From contig WIUZ02000005.1 in assembly GCA_015956445.1 (NCBI GenBank), positions 992,001 to 1,056,000 on the forward strand: a DNA stretch of 64,000 nt, in the 5' to 3' direction. Source of the stretch: Thelephora terrestris. Lineage: Eukaryota; Basidiomycota; Agaricomycetes; Thelephorales; Thelephoraceae. Below the pieces are notes generated by a model. The model did not search any database. It was not told the origin of the DNA and was given only the letters and a program-made list of their open reading frames with translations. Below are positions 1 to 11,356 of this stretch, in pieces; position 1 is the stretch's first letter, and each line of letters opens with the position of its first letter. The position numbers and the translations under genes are program-made.

Positions 1-360
1 GCCTCCAGGCCAGGAAACGTCGAGCGTTCTCGATCAGCCATCAAACCCCACTCCTTATTGTTATGCGGACCCAATCCCCGTCCCTCGCATGCCTCACTTA
101 TTGTTCTGTAGCACTCAGGGCAACTCAAGGCCAATGCATATATTACCTGTGCTCTTCACAGAGCCATATATTATCCTTCTCCTTCCGACTCTCCGCCTGC
201 GCTGGTCGCATAACCTCTTGAACTCTTCACCATCTCCACCTCGAGGGTGTGATGTTTCCTTCTTCATTTCCGAGAAGCGTTGATTCGCCAGGTTCATCTC
301 GTATGAAACTCACTTCTGGGTCTACTCCTGTCCCCCAGACGTTCATGCCTTTCGGGAGAT
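1..360. other. Left edge, no assignable gene
   Basis: This stretch holds short open frames without recognisable motifs. It is probably promoter or 5' leader of the kinase-like gene that follows, and a first exon of that gene could lie here (an ATG at 252 opens a frame that would need a splice to reach the kinase frame). I could not decide between these. Confidence 0.3.
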
Positions 361-2434
361 ATGCTGATGTTGGAGCCCGAAAAATCAAATGCTCTCGTCC
401 AGGCTTACGACTCCACGGTTGGTTTGTCTCATTCCGGGCTCTGTTTATGGCTGACACAATATGTCTCAGTCGGTTCAGCGAGTACCTTGTATCTCAGTAA
501 AGGCACTCTGCTCGGAAAGGACATAACCTACATCTCTCAAGTGTAAGTGTGTGTCAATGGTCATCTTTATCCGTGTCGTGTTGATGTAGATCGCAGCTGG
601 AACGCCTGGGATCCGGAATCTGCACAGATGTTTTATGAACAGGTTCTGCCCTACATCCATCCTCAGACACTCCGGCCGTTGATGGGAGTTTGTGCCCCCA
701 CTGTCATCGGCATCCACAGTATTGCAGCGGGTGGTTTTTCATTGGCAATGGAACTTCCTCATCCTATTGGCTGGCGTCCAGCAGACCCGTATATCTCCTT
801 GGAGCTAAAGGAAAAGGTCATCGTCGCTTTCCAAAGTATCCACGGTCGGAATATCCTCCACAACGACGTCAAGTTGGAGAACATATTAATTGGTGTGTCT
901 TGATGTCGGATTTTTTTTCGCGCCTCACCAACCGCTTGTACAGGCGACGATGATGAAGTAACCATTGTAGATTTTTGCAAAACGGTGGTCGACCCAGTGC
1001 CCGCGGACCTCGCTTTGGAAATGCGCGCTGTCAAGTTCATGCTCGATTACGAAGGTGCGAAGGAAATGGAGTACGAGAAGCTGCGTAGGGCGGAGTCGCG
1101 GGTGGGGAAAGATTTCCGGAGATCTTGGCTTCGACAGGCAGCTGAAAGACTAGGGCTTGCGGATGGGGCAGAATGCGAAGAGCCGTCTTCTCGAGATGAG
1201 GTCGATGTGTGTATCTGCCGTTGCTCCCGGTTTCTGCCCACTCACTCCCCAGGTCCAGTTCCCTCCCTTCAGCCGTAAATGCCTCATGAAATGGGATTCA
1301 GAAGTCGTCACGGAAGGCACAACACACTGCCCAGGATGGAGGGGGGAGCGTTTTGAAGTGCCGGAAGATATGCGGAGTCCGTCTTGGCCAGGAATTGAAG
1401 AGCACACCCCGCTCGGTACACCAACATACCAGCAACTCAACTCCATGACGGCATTCGACCATAACCCATTTGACTCACGCAACCAAGGGATGGAACAATG
1501 CCACTACTTCTCCAGTCTATGGTTATCGCTTCCGGAGTCCGCAGAATCAGGTCTCAAGGAGACCTTTGGAAGTTCTTCGTCTTCGTCGACTCCCACTGAT
1601 CTCTCGGACTACGCAACTGTTAGCGAACGCAGTTCCGCGTCAGAGACAGAACCTTCTGAGAAACGCCGTCCTGACACTCCGTCATACGTCCGCAAACGCT
1701 TACGAACCGAGGATCTCACCCGTCCAGACGACTACTCATATGAAATTAAGCGTGCTCGTCGCGCAAAATCCCTAGAACACATTGCCAAGTACGAGGACCA
1801 AATTTCCTGGGCAACGTACAGAACTGAAGGGCTGTGGCCCTCACCAAAGCCAAAAGGGAAGGAAAGGGCACCCTCTCACTTGGTCGCATCTCCACGGGGG
1901 ACTTCCCCTCCGGAATCGGATCTACTCACCCTCTCCGGCCTTTCCCCCGACCCTAACAAATCTGCTGCCGGGGGTAAAAGGTCAACGACCGGCTCCCCTC
2001 GTGGACGCACGTTGGCGTTTGCTGATCCGCATCGTTCATCACCCTCAATCCGACGAACGCTAGCGATCGATCCGCCACAGGGTTCGCGACCAAAAGACGA
2101 GAAGAGATATTCCGTCGTGGTCGTGGACGGGGACGAAGAGGAAAAAGTATGGTATATGTCCAGGGAAGCCTTGCAAGACGTCAAGGGTTACTTGCAGGTC
2201 AAGAAGGCCACCGGCGCAGCGATGGAAATGCGGGTGGAAAAGGACATTCGACATTCCCACCCACGAGCCGAGAGGGTCCCTTGTCCATCGTCCACATGGC
2301 CAACGAGGAAACGAACCAGCACACCTGAAGACAGCAAGGAAGAGCCACGGAAACCGAAACGGCGGCGAAGCTGGCCAGAAGTCGAGCCCTATGTATCCAA
2401 GCCCCCCGCAGGTTCTCTCTTCTGCAGCAGCTGA
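361..2434 (+). CDS. Divergent protein-kinase-like gene with long low-complexity tail
   Basis: This is a kinase-fold protein of the type common in mushrooms. The start is uncertain; ATG 361 is the best in-frame choice. Three introns fit well: 543-596, 893-943 and 1207-1252. After splicing, a glycine-rich stretch ([10 protein letters not shown]) is followed by a catalytic-loop-like motif [10 protein letters not shown] and by VTIVDF, which stands where an eukaryotic kinase has DFG. The loop lacks the usual HRD (it reads HND), and no clear VAIK lysine is seen, so activity is doubtful. The rest, about 1253-2434, is one large exon coding a serine-, proline- and charge-rich tail with basic patches (EKRRPD, KPKRRR), probably disordered and possibly nuclear. 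The assignment to the kinase-like fold is fairly sure; substrate and role are unknown. Confidence 0.6.
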
Positions 2435-2592
2435 GCCATTTTTAAGGTTCACCATACACGTCACTTGTGCATATTTGTGTTCATGCTTTGTACCTTGCTT
2501 TCGAAATGCGATTGTTTTCATACAAGTCATGTTGCTTGTGGTACCGGCATACAACGATATAGAAAAGACATGCAAAGCAACAGCAAAACACA

Positions 2593-3141
2593 TTAACGGT
2601 AACTGCAGGGGAAGGAATGGTTCGAACGACGATGCGATAGAGATCAGGGGGGGCACTGACCTCTTCTGCCTGCGGGCACGAGCGCCGTGACCACCGAACT
2701 TTTTGGGCTCTGCCCGCCTTGGGTCGGCGATAAGCAGCGACCTATCGTAGGTAACGAGCTTCTTCTTCAGTTCCAGAGCACTCGAGGCGTCGATGTATTT
2801 GGCGTGGTAGGCGACAACGGCCTTGGCGATGGCCTGTCGCAGGGCGTACACTTGAGATGTATGACCTCCACCCTTTACCCGTAAACGGATGTCAATGTAA
2901 GAGAAGTTCTCCTCTCCAACGGCAAGGACGGCTTCGTAAACTTTGAACCGGAGGATCTCAGGCCGGAGATTGGCGATTGGGGAGCCGTTTACGTGAATTA
3001 AACCGCGACCCTCTTTGGTGTGAGCGACGGCAGTCGCTGTCTGTGTTTCCGTTCTCGCTGTAAATTTGGATGGGCAAGGAATGAATCAAGGGTAGAACGC
3101 GCCTTCTTTTTTCCGAAAGTTTGTACAGCCTTCGTCGACAT
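2593..3141 (-). CDS. RPS16: 40S ribosomal protein S16 (uS9)
   Basis: Cytosolic small-subunit protein whose C-terminal tail reaches the decoding site tRNAs. Three exons on the minus strand: 3141-3099, 3036-2661 and 2602-2593, together 143 codons including stop, matching the family length. The start [13 protein letters not shown] is the family N-terminus, followed by [18 protein letters not shown], and the end spliced across the last intron reads ARARRQKSYR, the near-invariant uS9 terminus. The last exon codes only the final serine base, YR and the stop. With the canonical first junction the protein reads KKKAPTAVAH where most relatives have KKKTATAVAH; a rarer GC donor would restore T-A, so this junction is the one uncertain point. 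It is divergent from MRPL4. Confidence 0.95.
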
Positions 3142-3490
3142 TTTGGCTTGATGAGTGAGGGTGGGGAGGGTAGAAGTCTAGGATGAGTCTGATCAACGAC
3201 CAAGGTTCATCCAAACTAGATCGTTCGCATCCATCCCACACAACATCAGGATATCGTTCCAAACCACCCTGAATGGTTTGTACGGACGATCCTGAGGATG
3301 TTGCATAGGATGCAGCGGCGTAACTTACCTCCTCTTGGTGTTGTTGGTCTCGGTGGGGAAAATTACGCCAATAATCAGCAAAAAAATTCGGGGTGCGGTA
3401 ACGGTCACGATCGGGTCACGAGCGCGTGACTTTGCGAACCTGGACAACGATGAACTCTATAAAGCGGCTGGTCCTTCAGGTGTGTGGTCC
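3142..3490. promoter_or_regulatory. Shared intergenic region RPS16 / MRPL4
   Basis: About 350 bp separate the two divergent start codons. No gene or obvious TATA box is seen. It should carry the promoters of both a cytosolic and a mitochondrial ribosomal protein gene. Confidence 0.5.
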
Positions 3491-4360
3491 ATGCGTAGGC
3501 TACGCGTTGTGTTGCAGCTGAAGGTATTTTTCAAGTCATGTAGAACAACCTCCCGCTCTTTGTCGACAGTGACTGCGACGGAAACGTCCACATCTGTACT
3601 ACCCCCACTGGGGACTGGGTTGAGTGAGTCTGTTCTCCGCGACCCTCATATTTCATCTTAACATTCGCCAGGTTCACCATTAACCTCCCCGGTATACGTG
3701 ACTATGTCCAGCCTTGGGTCACTGGTAGACAAACCCGTTCTTTCGACCGATAAAGCTGTTCAACTCGACCCCCACATCTTCTCACACCCAATCCGAAGGG
3801 ATATCCTACATCTTTGCGTCGTGCACCACCTTGACTCTCTGCGTCAAGGTTCCGCGAACACGAAAACCAGGAGCGAAGTCCGAGGCTCCGGACGCAAGAT
3901 TCGGCCTCAGAAGGGTTCTGGTCGCGCTCGTCTCGGTGACGCTCAAAGTCCTATGCTAAGAGGTGGAGGTGTTGCATTCGGCCCGAAACCCAGGGATTTC
4001 AGCACCAAGCTTCCTCGGAAGGTCAAAGAGATGGGCATGCGAGTCGCGTTGAGCGCCAAACTTCGCGAGCACAACCTGGGTGTCATCAAGTCATTAAATT
4101 GGCCTGGTGTCAAGACCGGCCCATTAGCGAAACGCATTTCTGAAGTGGGATGGAGGAAAACACTGTTCGTGACTGGATTAGATGAGGTGCCAGAAGGACT
4201 TCGCCGAGCCAGCTCAAACATTGAGAAGGTTGAGGTCGTCACAGCGAAGGATCTCAATGTCTATGATGCTGTAAAATGGCCAAGGGTGGTGTTGGACCTC
4301 GCTGCGGTGGAGTGGCTGGAAAGGAAATTGGGCAAGAAAACGGTCGTAGACTCATTTTAG
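3491..4360 (+). CDS. MRPL4: Mitochondrial ribosomal protein L4 (uL4m)
   Basis: Large-subunit protein of the mitochondrial ribosome. Two exons, 3491-3623 and 3672-4360, give 273 residues. The first 35 residues are rich in R, S and T with no acidic residues at the start (MRRLRVVLQLKVFFKSCRTT), as expected of a matrix-targeting peptide. The uL4 core follows: RRDILHLCVVH, RSEVRGSGRKIRPQKGSGRAR, the conserved G-R-A-R-x-G loop and RGGGVAFGPKPRDF. The C-terminal part (LFVTGLDEVPEG, NVYDAVKWPRVVLD) matches the alpha/beta half of uL4. The start was chosen because it gives the targeting peptide and the intron restores frame. Confidence 0.93.
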
Positions 4361-4438
4361 GTACATTTAATCATAATCTCCGTGCTCTTCACTCTACGCA
4401 CGAGTCAATGCTGGCGCGACCTGCCCTTCTTTAATGAG

Positions 4439-4466
4439 ACGCGAAGGTCAGGTGACACAAACGCGA
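4439..4466 (+). promoter_or_regulatory. Two ACGCGA (MCB-like) sites before RAD51
   Basis: ACGCGA occurs at 4439-4444 and again at 4461-4466, about 75-100 bp upstream of the RAD51 start. This is the core of the MluI cell-cycle box bound by MBF/DSC1 complexes in ascomycetes, where RAD51 and other DNA-synthesis genes are G1/S regulated. Function here is inferred. Confidence 0.4.
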
Positions 4467-4540
4467 CTTTCACCCTTACATTGAACTCCGTTCCTCACCG
4501 CATTCGCTCCCTTGTTCTCATTGTTTATACCCTTTCGACA

Positions 4541-5793
4541 ATGTCTCACCCGTCTCAAACGGAAGATCAAGAGGAAGACGTCCAGATGGCGGGTCCCCTC
4601 CTGATCCAGAAATTGCAGGAGGGCGGAATCAGTCCTCAGGACATCAAGAAGCTGGCCGACGCAGGCCTCCATACCGTCGAAGCGGTTGCTTATACTCCCA
4701 AGAAGAACCTTATGGCCATCAAGGGTATCTCTGAGCAGAAAGCCGAAAAGATTCTCGCCGAAGGTAAGTAATCGTGCGAGCGGTGACTCAGTGCAAGACC
4801 CGCCGCACCTGTCCAAATGCTAACATATTTATCGTTGCGCAGCACTCAAGGTCATCCCGCTCGGCTTCCAAAGCGCAACAGAAGTGCATGCTAGGAGATC
4901 AGAGCTGGTACACATCACCACCGGATCTAAGAACCTCGATGCGCTATTGGGCGGTGAGGCAGCCCGTATTTACACCTAAGCCTTGCTGACGGCCCCTAGG
5001 TGGTATCGAGACCGGCGCGATCACTGAACTCTTCGGGGAGTTCAGAACAGGAAAGTCGCAACTGTGTCATACGCTCGCGGTAACTTGTCAGCTACCGGTG
5101 GACATGGGTGGCGGAGAAGGAAAGTGCCTGTACATCGACACAGAGGGCACTTTCCGGCCTGTTCGTCTTCTTTCAGTTGCAGAGCGGTACGGCCTGAATG
5201 GAGAAGAAGTATTGGATAATGTCGCCTACGCTCGGGCGTATAATGCGGATCACCAACAGCAACTCCTCGCTTCTGCTGGGGCGCTGATGTCCGAATCAAG
5301 GTAAGAGTCGCCCTTCTCGTGCTTCACGTCTGAGGTATCTCACTTCATGAACTTGTAGATTTTGCCTGTTGATCGTCGACTCATGTACCGCGTTATACCG
5401 TACCGATTTCAACGGACGTGGAGAGCTCGCTTCGCGCCAAAACCATCTCGCCAAGTTCCTACGGACATTACAACGTCTTGCAGATGAGGTAGTACATTAG
5501 TATGTTCTTGATTATGGATCACTAATCGTTGCACGTAGTTCGGTGTCGCAGTGGTCGTTTCGAATCAGGTGATGTCGAACCCCGACGCATCTGGTGGGCC
5601 TTACATGGCGAACGAGAAAAAGCCAATTGGAGGGAATATCATGGCTCACGCGTCTACAACAAGGCTGCAATTCAAGAAGGCTCGTGGTAACACTCGAACG
5701 GCAAAAATCTACGATTCGCCATGCCTTCCCGAGTCGGAGACTCAATTTGCCATCCATACGTACGGTATCGGAGACCCAGACGAGGAAACCTAG
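4541..5793 (+). CDS. RAD51: RAD51 recombinase
   Basis: Eukaryotic RecA-family ATPase that coats single-stranded DNA and carries out strand exchange in homologous recombination. Five exons (4541-4763, 4843-4953, 5000-5300, 5359-5488, 5539-5793) sum to 340 codons, so 339 residues, the usual RAD51 length. An N-terminal helix-hairpin-helix domain ([21 protein letters not shown]) precedes the ATPase core. Walker A is GEFRTGKS at residues 124-131 and Walker B is LLIVDS near 217. The L1/L2 DNA-binding part is present (VVVSNQV, then [15 protein letters not shown]), and the C-terminus YGIGDPDEE is the RAD51 signature, which separates it from DMC1. No DMC1-specific feature is seen. Two MCB-like boxes lie upstream. 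Confidence 0.96.
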
Positions 5794-5918
5794 ATTATCC
5801 TCCTGTTGTTATGTTTCCCCATGTATCACTAACACGGACACTCTTTCCTGTCAGTCTCGCCGCTTTAAGGATCCACGTTTAGTAATTACAACACGTTTGC
5901 TACACTACATGGGAACCA

Positions 5919-7387
5919 TTAAGCTAGTAACCTCGTGAGGATATTCGACTTGGTCTGCTTTATCGTCTCCTTCAGCTTGTTGATATCGTTCGGACTAACG
6001 TCCGCGATATCAGCCATCAGGTACGCTATCTCTCCTTTGGAATCCGAGAACTGCTTCTCGACATTGTACGGGGACAATGCTTCGTTGACCAACTTAAGCA
6101 CACCAGGCTGGTTGACGTGAACGTGGCAGACGCGAACGTTCCCTCTCTGGTCGGCGGTGATCGCGCGCAGATCGACCTCAGGGAAATTGACTGCTCCGAT
6201 TGTAGAGCCGAAGTTAAGGTACCGGGTGAGAGAGGCTGCTACCTCCTCTCCGATCATCCGTTGTGCTTCCTCCGTCGATCCGCCGATATGAGGAGTGAGA
6301 ATGACGTTCGGGAGCGAACAGAGGGTGGAGGCCCACGAGTTGAGGGAGTTGTCGAAAGGTGCACCGTTCGCACTGGGTTCTGAAGGGAAGACGTCGATGG
6401 CACAACCAGCGAGGTGGCCGGACTTGAGGGATTCGATCAATGCCGGAATGTCAACGACTTTGCCTCGAGCGTTGTTCATCAGATACGAGCCTCGTTTCAT
6501 CTGGGCGAGTTGGGGGGTGGAGATCATGTTGAACGTATCAGGGAGTTCAGGGACGTGGAGCGTAACGAAGTCTGATTGCGACAGAAGTGCCTCCAGCGAC
6601 TCGACCTGGCGAGCTTGACCCAGTGGCATGATGTTGATGACATCGTGGAAGAGGACCCGCATCCCGAACGACTCTGCGAGGACGGAAAGCTGGGAACCGA
6701 TGTGGCCATAGCCTACGATACCCAACGTCTTTCCTCGAACCTCCCAACAGCCTTTCGACTGCTTGTTCCAGATCCCATTTCGCATCTCCCATGCACGTTG
6801 GAAGTACTGTCGTGAAAGGGCGACGACTTCCGACATGACGAGCTCTGCGACAGAACGGGAGTTGGAGAAGGGGGAGTTGAAGACGGGTACACCGACTTTC
6901 GAAGCGGTGGTGAGGTCCACCTGATTGGTGCCAATGCAAAAGCAACCAACAGCAAGTAGCTACAGATCGAGGGAGGTGATATGTCATTTAAAAGTGTTGG
7001 AAGCTGGAGGGAAGGTCGAGTCACCTTTGGTGCGGCCTTGAGTACACGTTCGGTAATCCGGGTTTTACTACGGATTCCGATTGCGTGATATTGGTGGATT
7101 TTCTCCACAAGCTCGTCTTCGGACATAGCTTTGGTGGAGTGGTCTACATGCCAGCCCTGGTCTCGGAGAGCCTTGACAGCATCAGGGCTAATGTTTTCGA
7201 GGAGGAGGAGCTTAAGGTCCTCGTTCTCCACGGGGTGAAGAACTTTTGGTTGGCGGATGTGCATCTGTATACTGCCACCCCTTCTGCTCATGCGATCGTG
7301 TATGGTGGGTGCTGAGGGGGAGACCGAAACCATCGCTGTAGAGGGAGAAGCAGGGGCTGCTACGACTACGTTCTTTGGCTGGGACAT
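5919..7387 (-). CDS. SER3: D-3-phosphoglycerate dehydrogenase (SER3/SER33 type)
   Basis: Catalyses the NAD-dependent oxidation of 3-phosphoglycerate, the first committed step of serine synthesis. Exons 7387-7025 and 6959-5919 (minus) sum to 468 codons, 467 residues, very close to the yeast enzymes. A variable leader of about 50 residues is followed by the substrate/nucleotide domains: GTNQVDL, the NAD-binding GYGHIG at 204-209, NNARGK with the catalytic arginine region, and TPHIGGSTEEAQ with the catalytic histidine. The last 80 residues form an ACT domain (RVCHVHVNQPGVL, IAYLMADIA), the allosteric serine-binding module. The stop is TAA at 5919-5921. It is divergent from HIS7. Confidence 0.95.
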
Positions 7388-7670
7388 TTTTATAGGTCGA
7401 TGACTGTGCGAGAGAAGATCTGAATGAGTGACCCCAGGTACGGGCCCATGGTAAGATGGCGTCAAGCTTTATAAAGTAAGCTAAATACGGTAAGAAATTT
7501 TCTTACCCGATATCTGTACAAGAATGTAATGACACTACAAGCGGTTAAAAATGGGGCTCTGTTACTGACCATTTCTCAACGAAGTTGTCCCACGACCACG
7601 GCGATTTCTCTTTTTCTCATGACTCGAAAATTCGCAATCCTTTCGCAATCCGGCTCCAACCCCGACGCCC
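7388..7670. promoter_or_regulatory. Shared SER3/HIS7 promoter with a TGACTC core
   Basis: These 283 bp separate two divergent amino-acid biosynthesis genes. TGACTC, the core of the Gcn4/Cpc1 site, is at 7620-7625, and a one-mismatch variant TGAGTGA is near 7424-7430. Co-control by general amino-acid control is plausible but inferred. Confidence 0.4.
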
Positions 7671-9405
7671 ATGGGTCTCTTCCTCCTCGATTATGGCGCT
7701 GGAAATGTGCAGAGCCTCGCGAACTCCATCAAGAAACTCGGACACGAGTTTCAGTGGGTCACCTCCCCGGATGACTTCCGCAAAGCGACCGTAAGCGTCT
7801 TTCATATAATCTATCTCCCAGCATGTGTTTGGAACGGAGCGCTCACAGTTGGGACACCTATAGACCCTGATTTTCCCCGGTGTCGGCGCGTTCCAAACCG
7901 CGATTGAGCATCTCCACTCTCGTGGCCTCCTTGTGCCGCTCAGAGAGTACATCCGATCAGGGAAACCGTACTTCGGGATATGCATCGGGATGCAGGTCCT
8001 GTTCGAGTCATCCACCGAATCTCCAGGGACGAAGGGCTTGGGCATCATTCCATACCCTGTCGAAAAGTTCGACAGCTCAGATAAATCCGTCCCTCACATC
8101 GGGTGGAACTCGATCCAGATCTTGGATGACCCGCCTTTGCCGGATAATGTCGCCGACGAAGGTTCATGCTATTACTTCGTTCATTCATATCGGGCAAAAT
8201 ACGATCCCGCACTTCACGCTTCTGCAGAGTGGGCTCACTCCGTCACCCAGTACGGCCAAGAGTTATTTGTCGCTTCAGTACGCAAAGACAACGTCTTCGC
8301 CGTCCAATTCCATCCCGAAAAGTCTGGACCGGCGGGCCTGAGTCTCCTCTCGAGGTGGCTAGGCAAACCAGAGTTCGAGCTTTCCCACAACCCCTATACC
8401 ACTCGTAAAATCGCTCAACCGAAGTCTCGACACGGCCTTACGAAGCGGATCGTTGCGTGTATGGACGTACGGACGAACGACCAGGGAGATCTGGTGGTTA
8501 CGAAGGGAGACCAATATGACGTCCGCGAAAAGTCCACTCACGCGACGAACACCGCGGGTGCGGTACGAAACCTCGGAAAACCGGTCGCCCTCGCTGCTCG
8601 CTATGCAGCCGCGGGAGCAGACGAACTCTGTCTCCTGAACATAACTTCTTTCCGCCACTCTCCCCTGAATGACCAGCCGATGCTCGCCGTCGTCCTAGCC
8701 GCATCTAAAGAGGTATTCGTGCCTCTCACAATCGGCGGCGGGATCAGGGATACCGTCGATCCAGACGGTACAAGGCACACTGCTCTCGAAGTTGCTGGAT
8801 TGTACTTTCGAGCGGGAGCCGACAAAGTGAGCGTCGGTTCCGAGGCGGTCTATGCGGTGGAGAGGCTTCGGGCGAATGGAAACCGGCCCGATGGAACGAG
8901 CGCCATCGAGACTATCTCCCTCGTGTACGGGAAACAAGCGGTGGTGGTGTCCGTAGACCCTCGTAGGGTTTACGTTGACCCCGGGTACGATGGACCATTC
9001 AAATCCGAGGTGGTGTCCGGCAGCCCTGGAGGCTCGGACGAGAGCAAGGCGTGGTGGTATCAATGTACAGTTTCAGGTGGGCGGGAGAATCGTCAACTCT
9101 CCGTCGTTCAACTAGTCCGGGGTGTTCAACTCCTTGGCGCTGGGGAGATCCTACTCAACAGCATCGATCGTGACGGGACGGGGGCGGGTTTTGACCTTGA
9201 CCTGATCAACCTCGTCAAGAACGCGGTACAGATCCCAGTGATCGCGTCTAGCGGAGCGGGCACCCCAGCACACTTCACACAAGTTTTCTGCAAGACTGAC
9301 TCGGAGGCAGCGCTAGCGGCGGGCATCTTCCATCGACAGGAGGTCACGATCGAGGAGGTAAAAAACGCGTTGAGAGAATCCGACATGAACGTCCGAGCAC
9401 TCTAG
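7671..9405 (+). CDS. HIS7: Imidazole glycerol phosphate synthase, bifunctional
   Basis: Makes imidazole glycerol phosphate and AICAR from PRFAR and glutamine, the fifth step of histidine synthesis and a link to purines. Exons 7671-7790 and 7864-9405 give 553 residues; the yeast enzyme has 552. The N-terminal glutamine amidotransferase starts LLDYGAGNVQS, has the nucleophile Cys80 in GICIGMQ, and the His/Glu pair in FHPEKSG. The cyclase barrel begins near KRIVACMDVR and carries the paired aspartates in the usual strands (ACMD and NSIDRDGTG), phosphate loops and the GGGIRD motif. The first intron removes 73 nt between KAT and TLIFPGVGAF. Confidence 0.96.
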
Positions 9406-9705
9406 ACGGTCGTTATAATATCACGTAGATCTGATAGACAGGAACGGGGAGGAATGGAAACAAGGGCGGCAGAAGGAATTCAAAGTACATGATCATACAA
9501 CACGGCAGGGAAAAAGAAGCGAAAGTCGGTCACATAAAATCCTAAGAGGGGTATCAAGCATGGCACCCGAATGAAAAATAGGGGTGTGTTTTCCAAGTGT
9601 GGGTTCGAGGGAAGGGCCAGGAAAATAGGGCAACCGTGTAGAAAAAAAAGAAACAAGCTGAAGGGAGTCCATATCCGTTCACTGGTAGTGGACCAGAGTC
9701 GTCGT
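9406..9705. other. Convergent gap HIS7 / PAL1-like
   Basis: 3' flanks of two converging genes. A-rich purine runs (near 9640-9656) but no gene or element is recognised. Confidence 0.5.
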
Positions 9706-11001
9706 TTATTTCCTACCCCTGACTACCTCTCCAACTCTCTGGATCAAACTCATCTTCCTTCCCAGCCCATCGCCTTGCTGCTCGAAATAACCCGCTTCGC
9801 CCGAATCAGTGCGATCGATTTCCGGGAGGCGGGGTAAGTTCTTGTATTTAGCAGTTTCGTCGGCATCATACGTGTCTTCCTCCCGCGGTGAAGGAAGCTG
9901 TTCTTTAATGGCGCCTCCGACCAGTCGACCTGCAAAAGAATTCTGAGACTTGTGGTTGGGACGCCCAGAGCCACCGGACTCATACGTGTTCTGCACGTCA
10001 TCTCCGTTGTTCATGGGCATGTTGGGGTTCTCCCGCATTCTGCGAAAACGCTGCATCAAGGACCTGGATCGTTTCATGCCAGCGCCGTTTCCTGGTGAGA
10101 GGGGTGGTGAAGGTTCGGAGTGAGGGATAAATTCAGCATCAGCGCCTGGAACAAAAATAGGTTGAGGCGGGGGCAGAGCGGTCCTGCGGGGGGCTGCTTC
10201 ACGCCGACGAGGAGCCTCTTCGGACCTTCGCGATTGACTAGGGTAGTAAGGGCGGTAATCGCTGCTTTGTCCGCCGCCTGCAGAGAAATCTTCGAAAGGC
10301 TCGGGCTCGTGGATACCCCAGGCCTGTGCAATTGCGTCGACATGCTTTCGGGCGGGTTCGGGGCGGGGTGAGTCTTTCGCTTTGAAATCTTCTTCAATTG
10401 CTTGCTTTGTCTGTTCTGACCATGCGGCCATCGGAGCTTTGGTTCGGTGTCGATTACGTGAAGGGGCGCAAGCATCAAATGGACCATCGTGATGGAACAC
10501 TGAGGAGGAAAAGCGTTAGTTATAGGGTTCTGGGGTGGGTGGAGTTACTGAGGGGGGTGAAACTAGCACTGACTCGGTCCGACGCCTGTGAAATCGAGGC
10601 GATCGATAACGTCTGCGTGGGTGGAGCCCTTCTTGCCCGAGCGCTTGGACTTGGATTTTTCTGGGACAGGTGGCGCTGGCGTAGAGTCTTGAGATAAGGA
10701 GCGACGGGGAGGAGCTTGGGGACGACCATTCCTAAATAAATAGGGGGAGAAAAAATGGGCACCCAACATAATGGAGGATGCAGAAGTGGTCAACTGACCC
10801 GACATTCTGTTGAGTCTGGCTACGAATTGGCTTGGTTCGGTGCGGATCTTGGCCTCGGGTGTTTGTAGTCTCCCTATGGTTGTCCAAAGCAGCATCTCGC
10901 TTTGAGGAGGTCTTCGGGGAAATGAGTCTTATAGGGTTCTGGTCGCCAAAAGGATCGGAAGTGGGAACAGGCTGATTTCGAGTTTGGGTTTGAACTGGCA
11001 T
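9706..11001 (-). CDS. Pal1-family cell morphology protein
   Basis: Pal1 proteins are cortical and endocytic-site proteins that help shape cylindrical growth in fungi. Three minus-strand exons, 11001-10799, 10731-10574 and 10499-9706, sum to 385 codons. The family core spans the second junction: KKGSTHADVIDRLDFTGVGP joins MFHHDGPFDACAPSRNR. A proline/arginine-rich middle and a tail with KRSRSLMQRFRRMRENPN and SFAGRLVGGAIKEQLP follow; the end KMSLIQRVGEVVRGRK is basic. Upstream, an acceptor-like CTTTCTTCACAG lies just before the start and a GTAAGC donor near 11065 is out of frame with it, so a non-coding first exon up to about 11300 is likely; this supports ATG 11001. Confidence 0.88.
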
Positions 11002-11356
11002 GACTTCGGGAGCAACCTGTGAAGAAAGGGTGAGGCGAGTCGAGGTTTCATGATCCTGGTGAGGCTTACTTATAGCCTTGCAGGAAACAGCTACAGAAAA
11101 ACGGGGAGTTGATGGGAGTCTGGGGAAAAAGGGTGGACGCACGAGAAGACGCACGGGCGAGCCGAGTCCAACCTTCTTGGCCTTTACTACCAGCGAGGCT
11201 TCGGCGTTCGCCGATCTGGGCTGATTCCATTGCCGACGCGCCGGCCGAAGCGGTTCGTGGTTCCGACTTGACCTCCTCCGCCACGACAATACGGTCACAC
11301 GAAGGTGAGAATGCCCCACCTCTGTGCCAGGATATAATTTAATCCTCTCGTCAGTC

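Noticed and set aside
1157-1250. In-frame open extension before the large exon of the kinase-like gene
   Set aside because: The frame-consistent intron 1207-1252 removes it, joining DEVD to VQFPPFSRK; the extension has no motif.
4539-5793. DMC1 as alternative identity of the recombinase
   Set aside because: The C-terminal YGIGDPDEE and N-terminal domain match RAD51, and the length is that of RAD51.
9600-9615. GGGTTCGAGGG as a tRNA B box
   Set aside because: No A box, no cloverleaf and wrong flanking bases.
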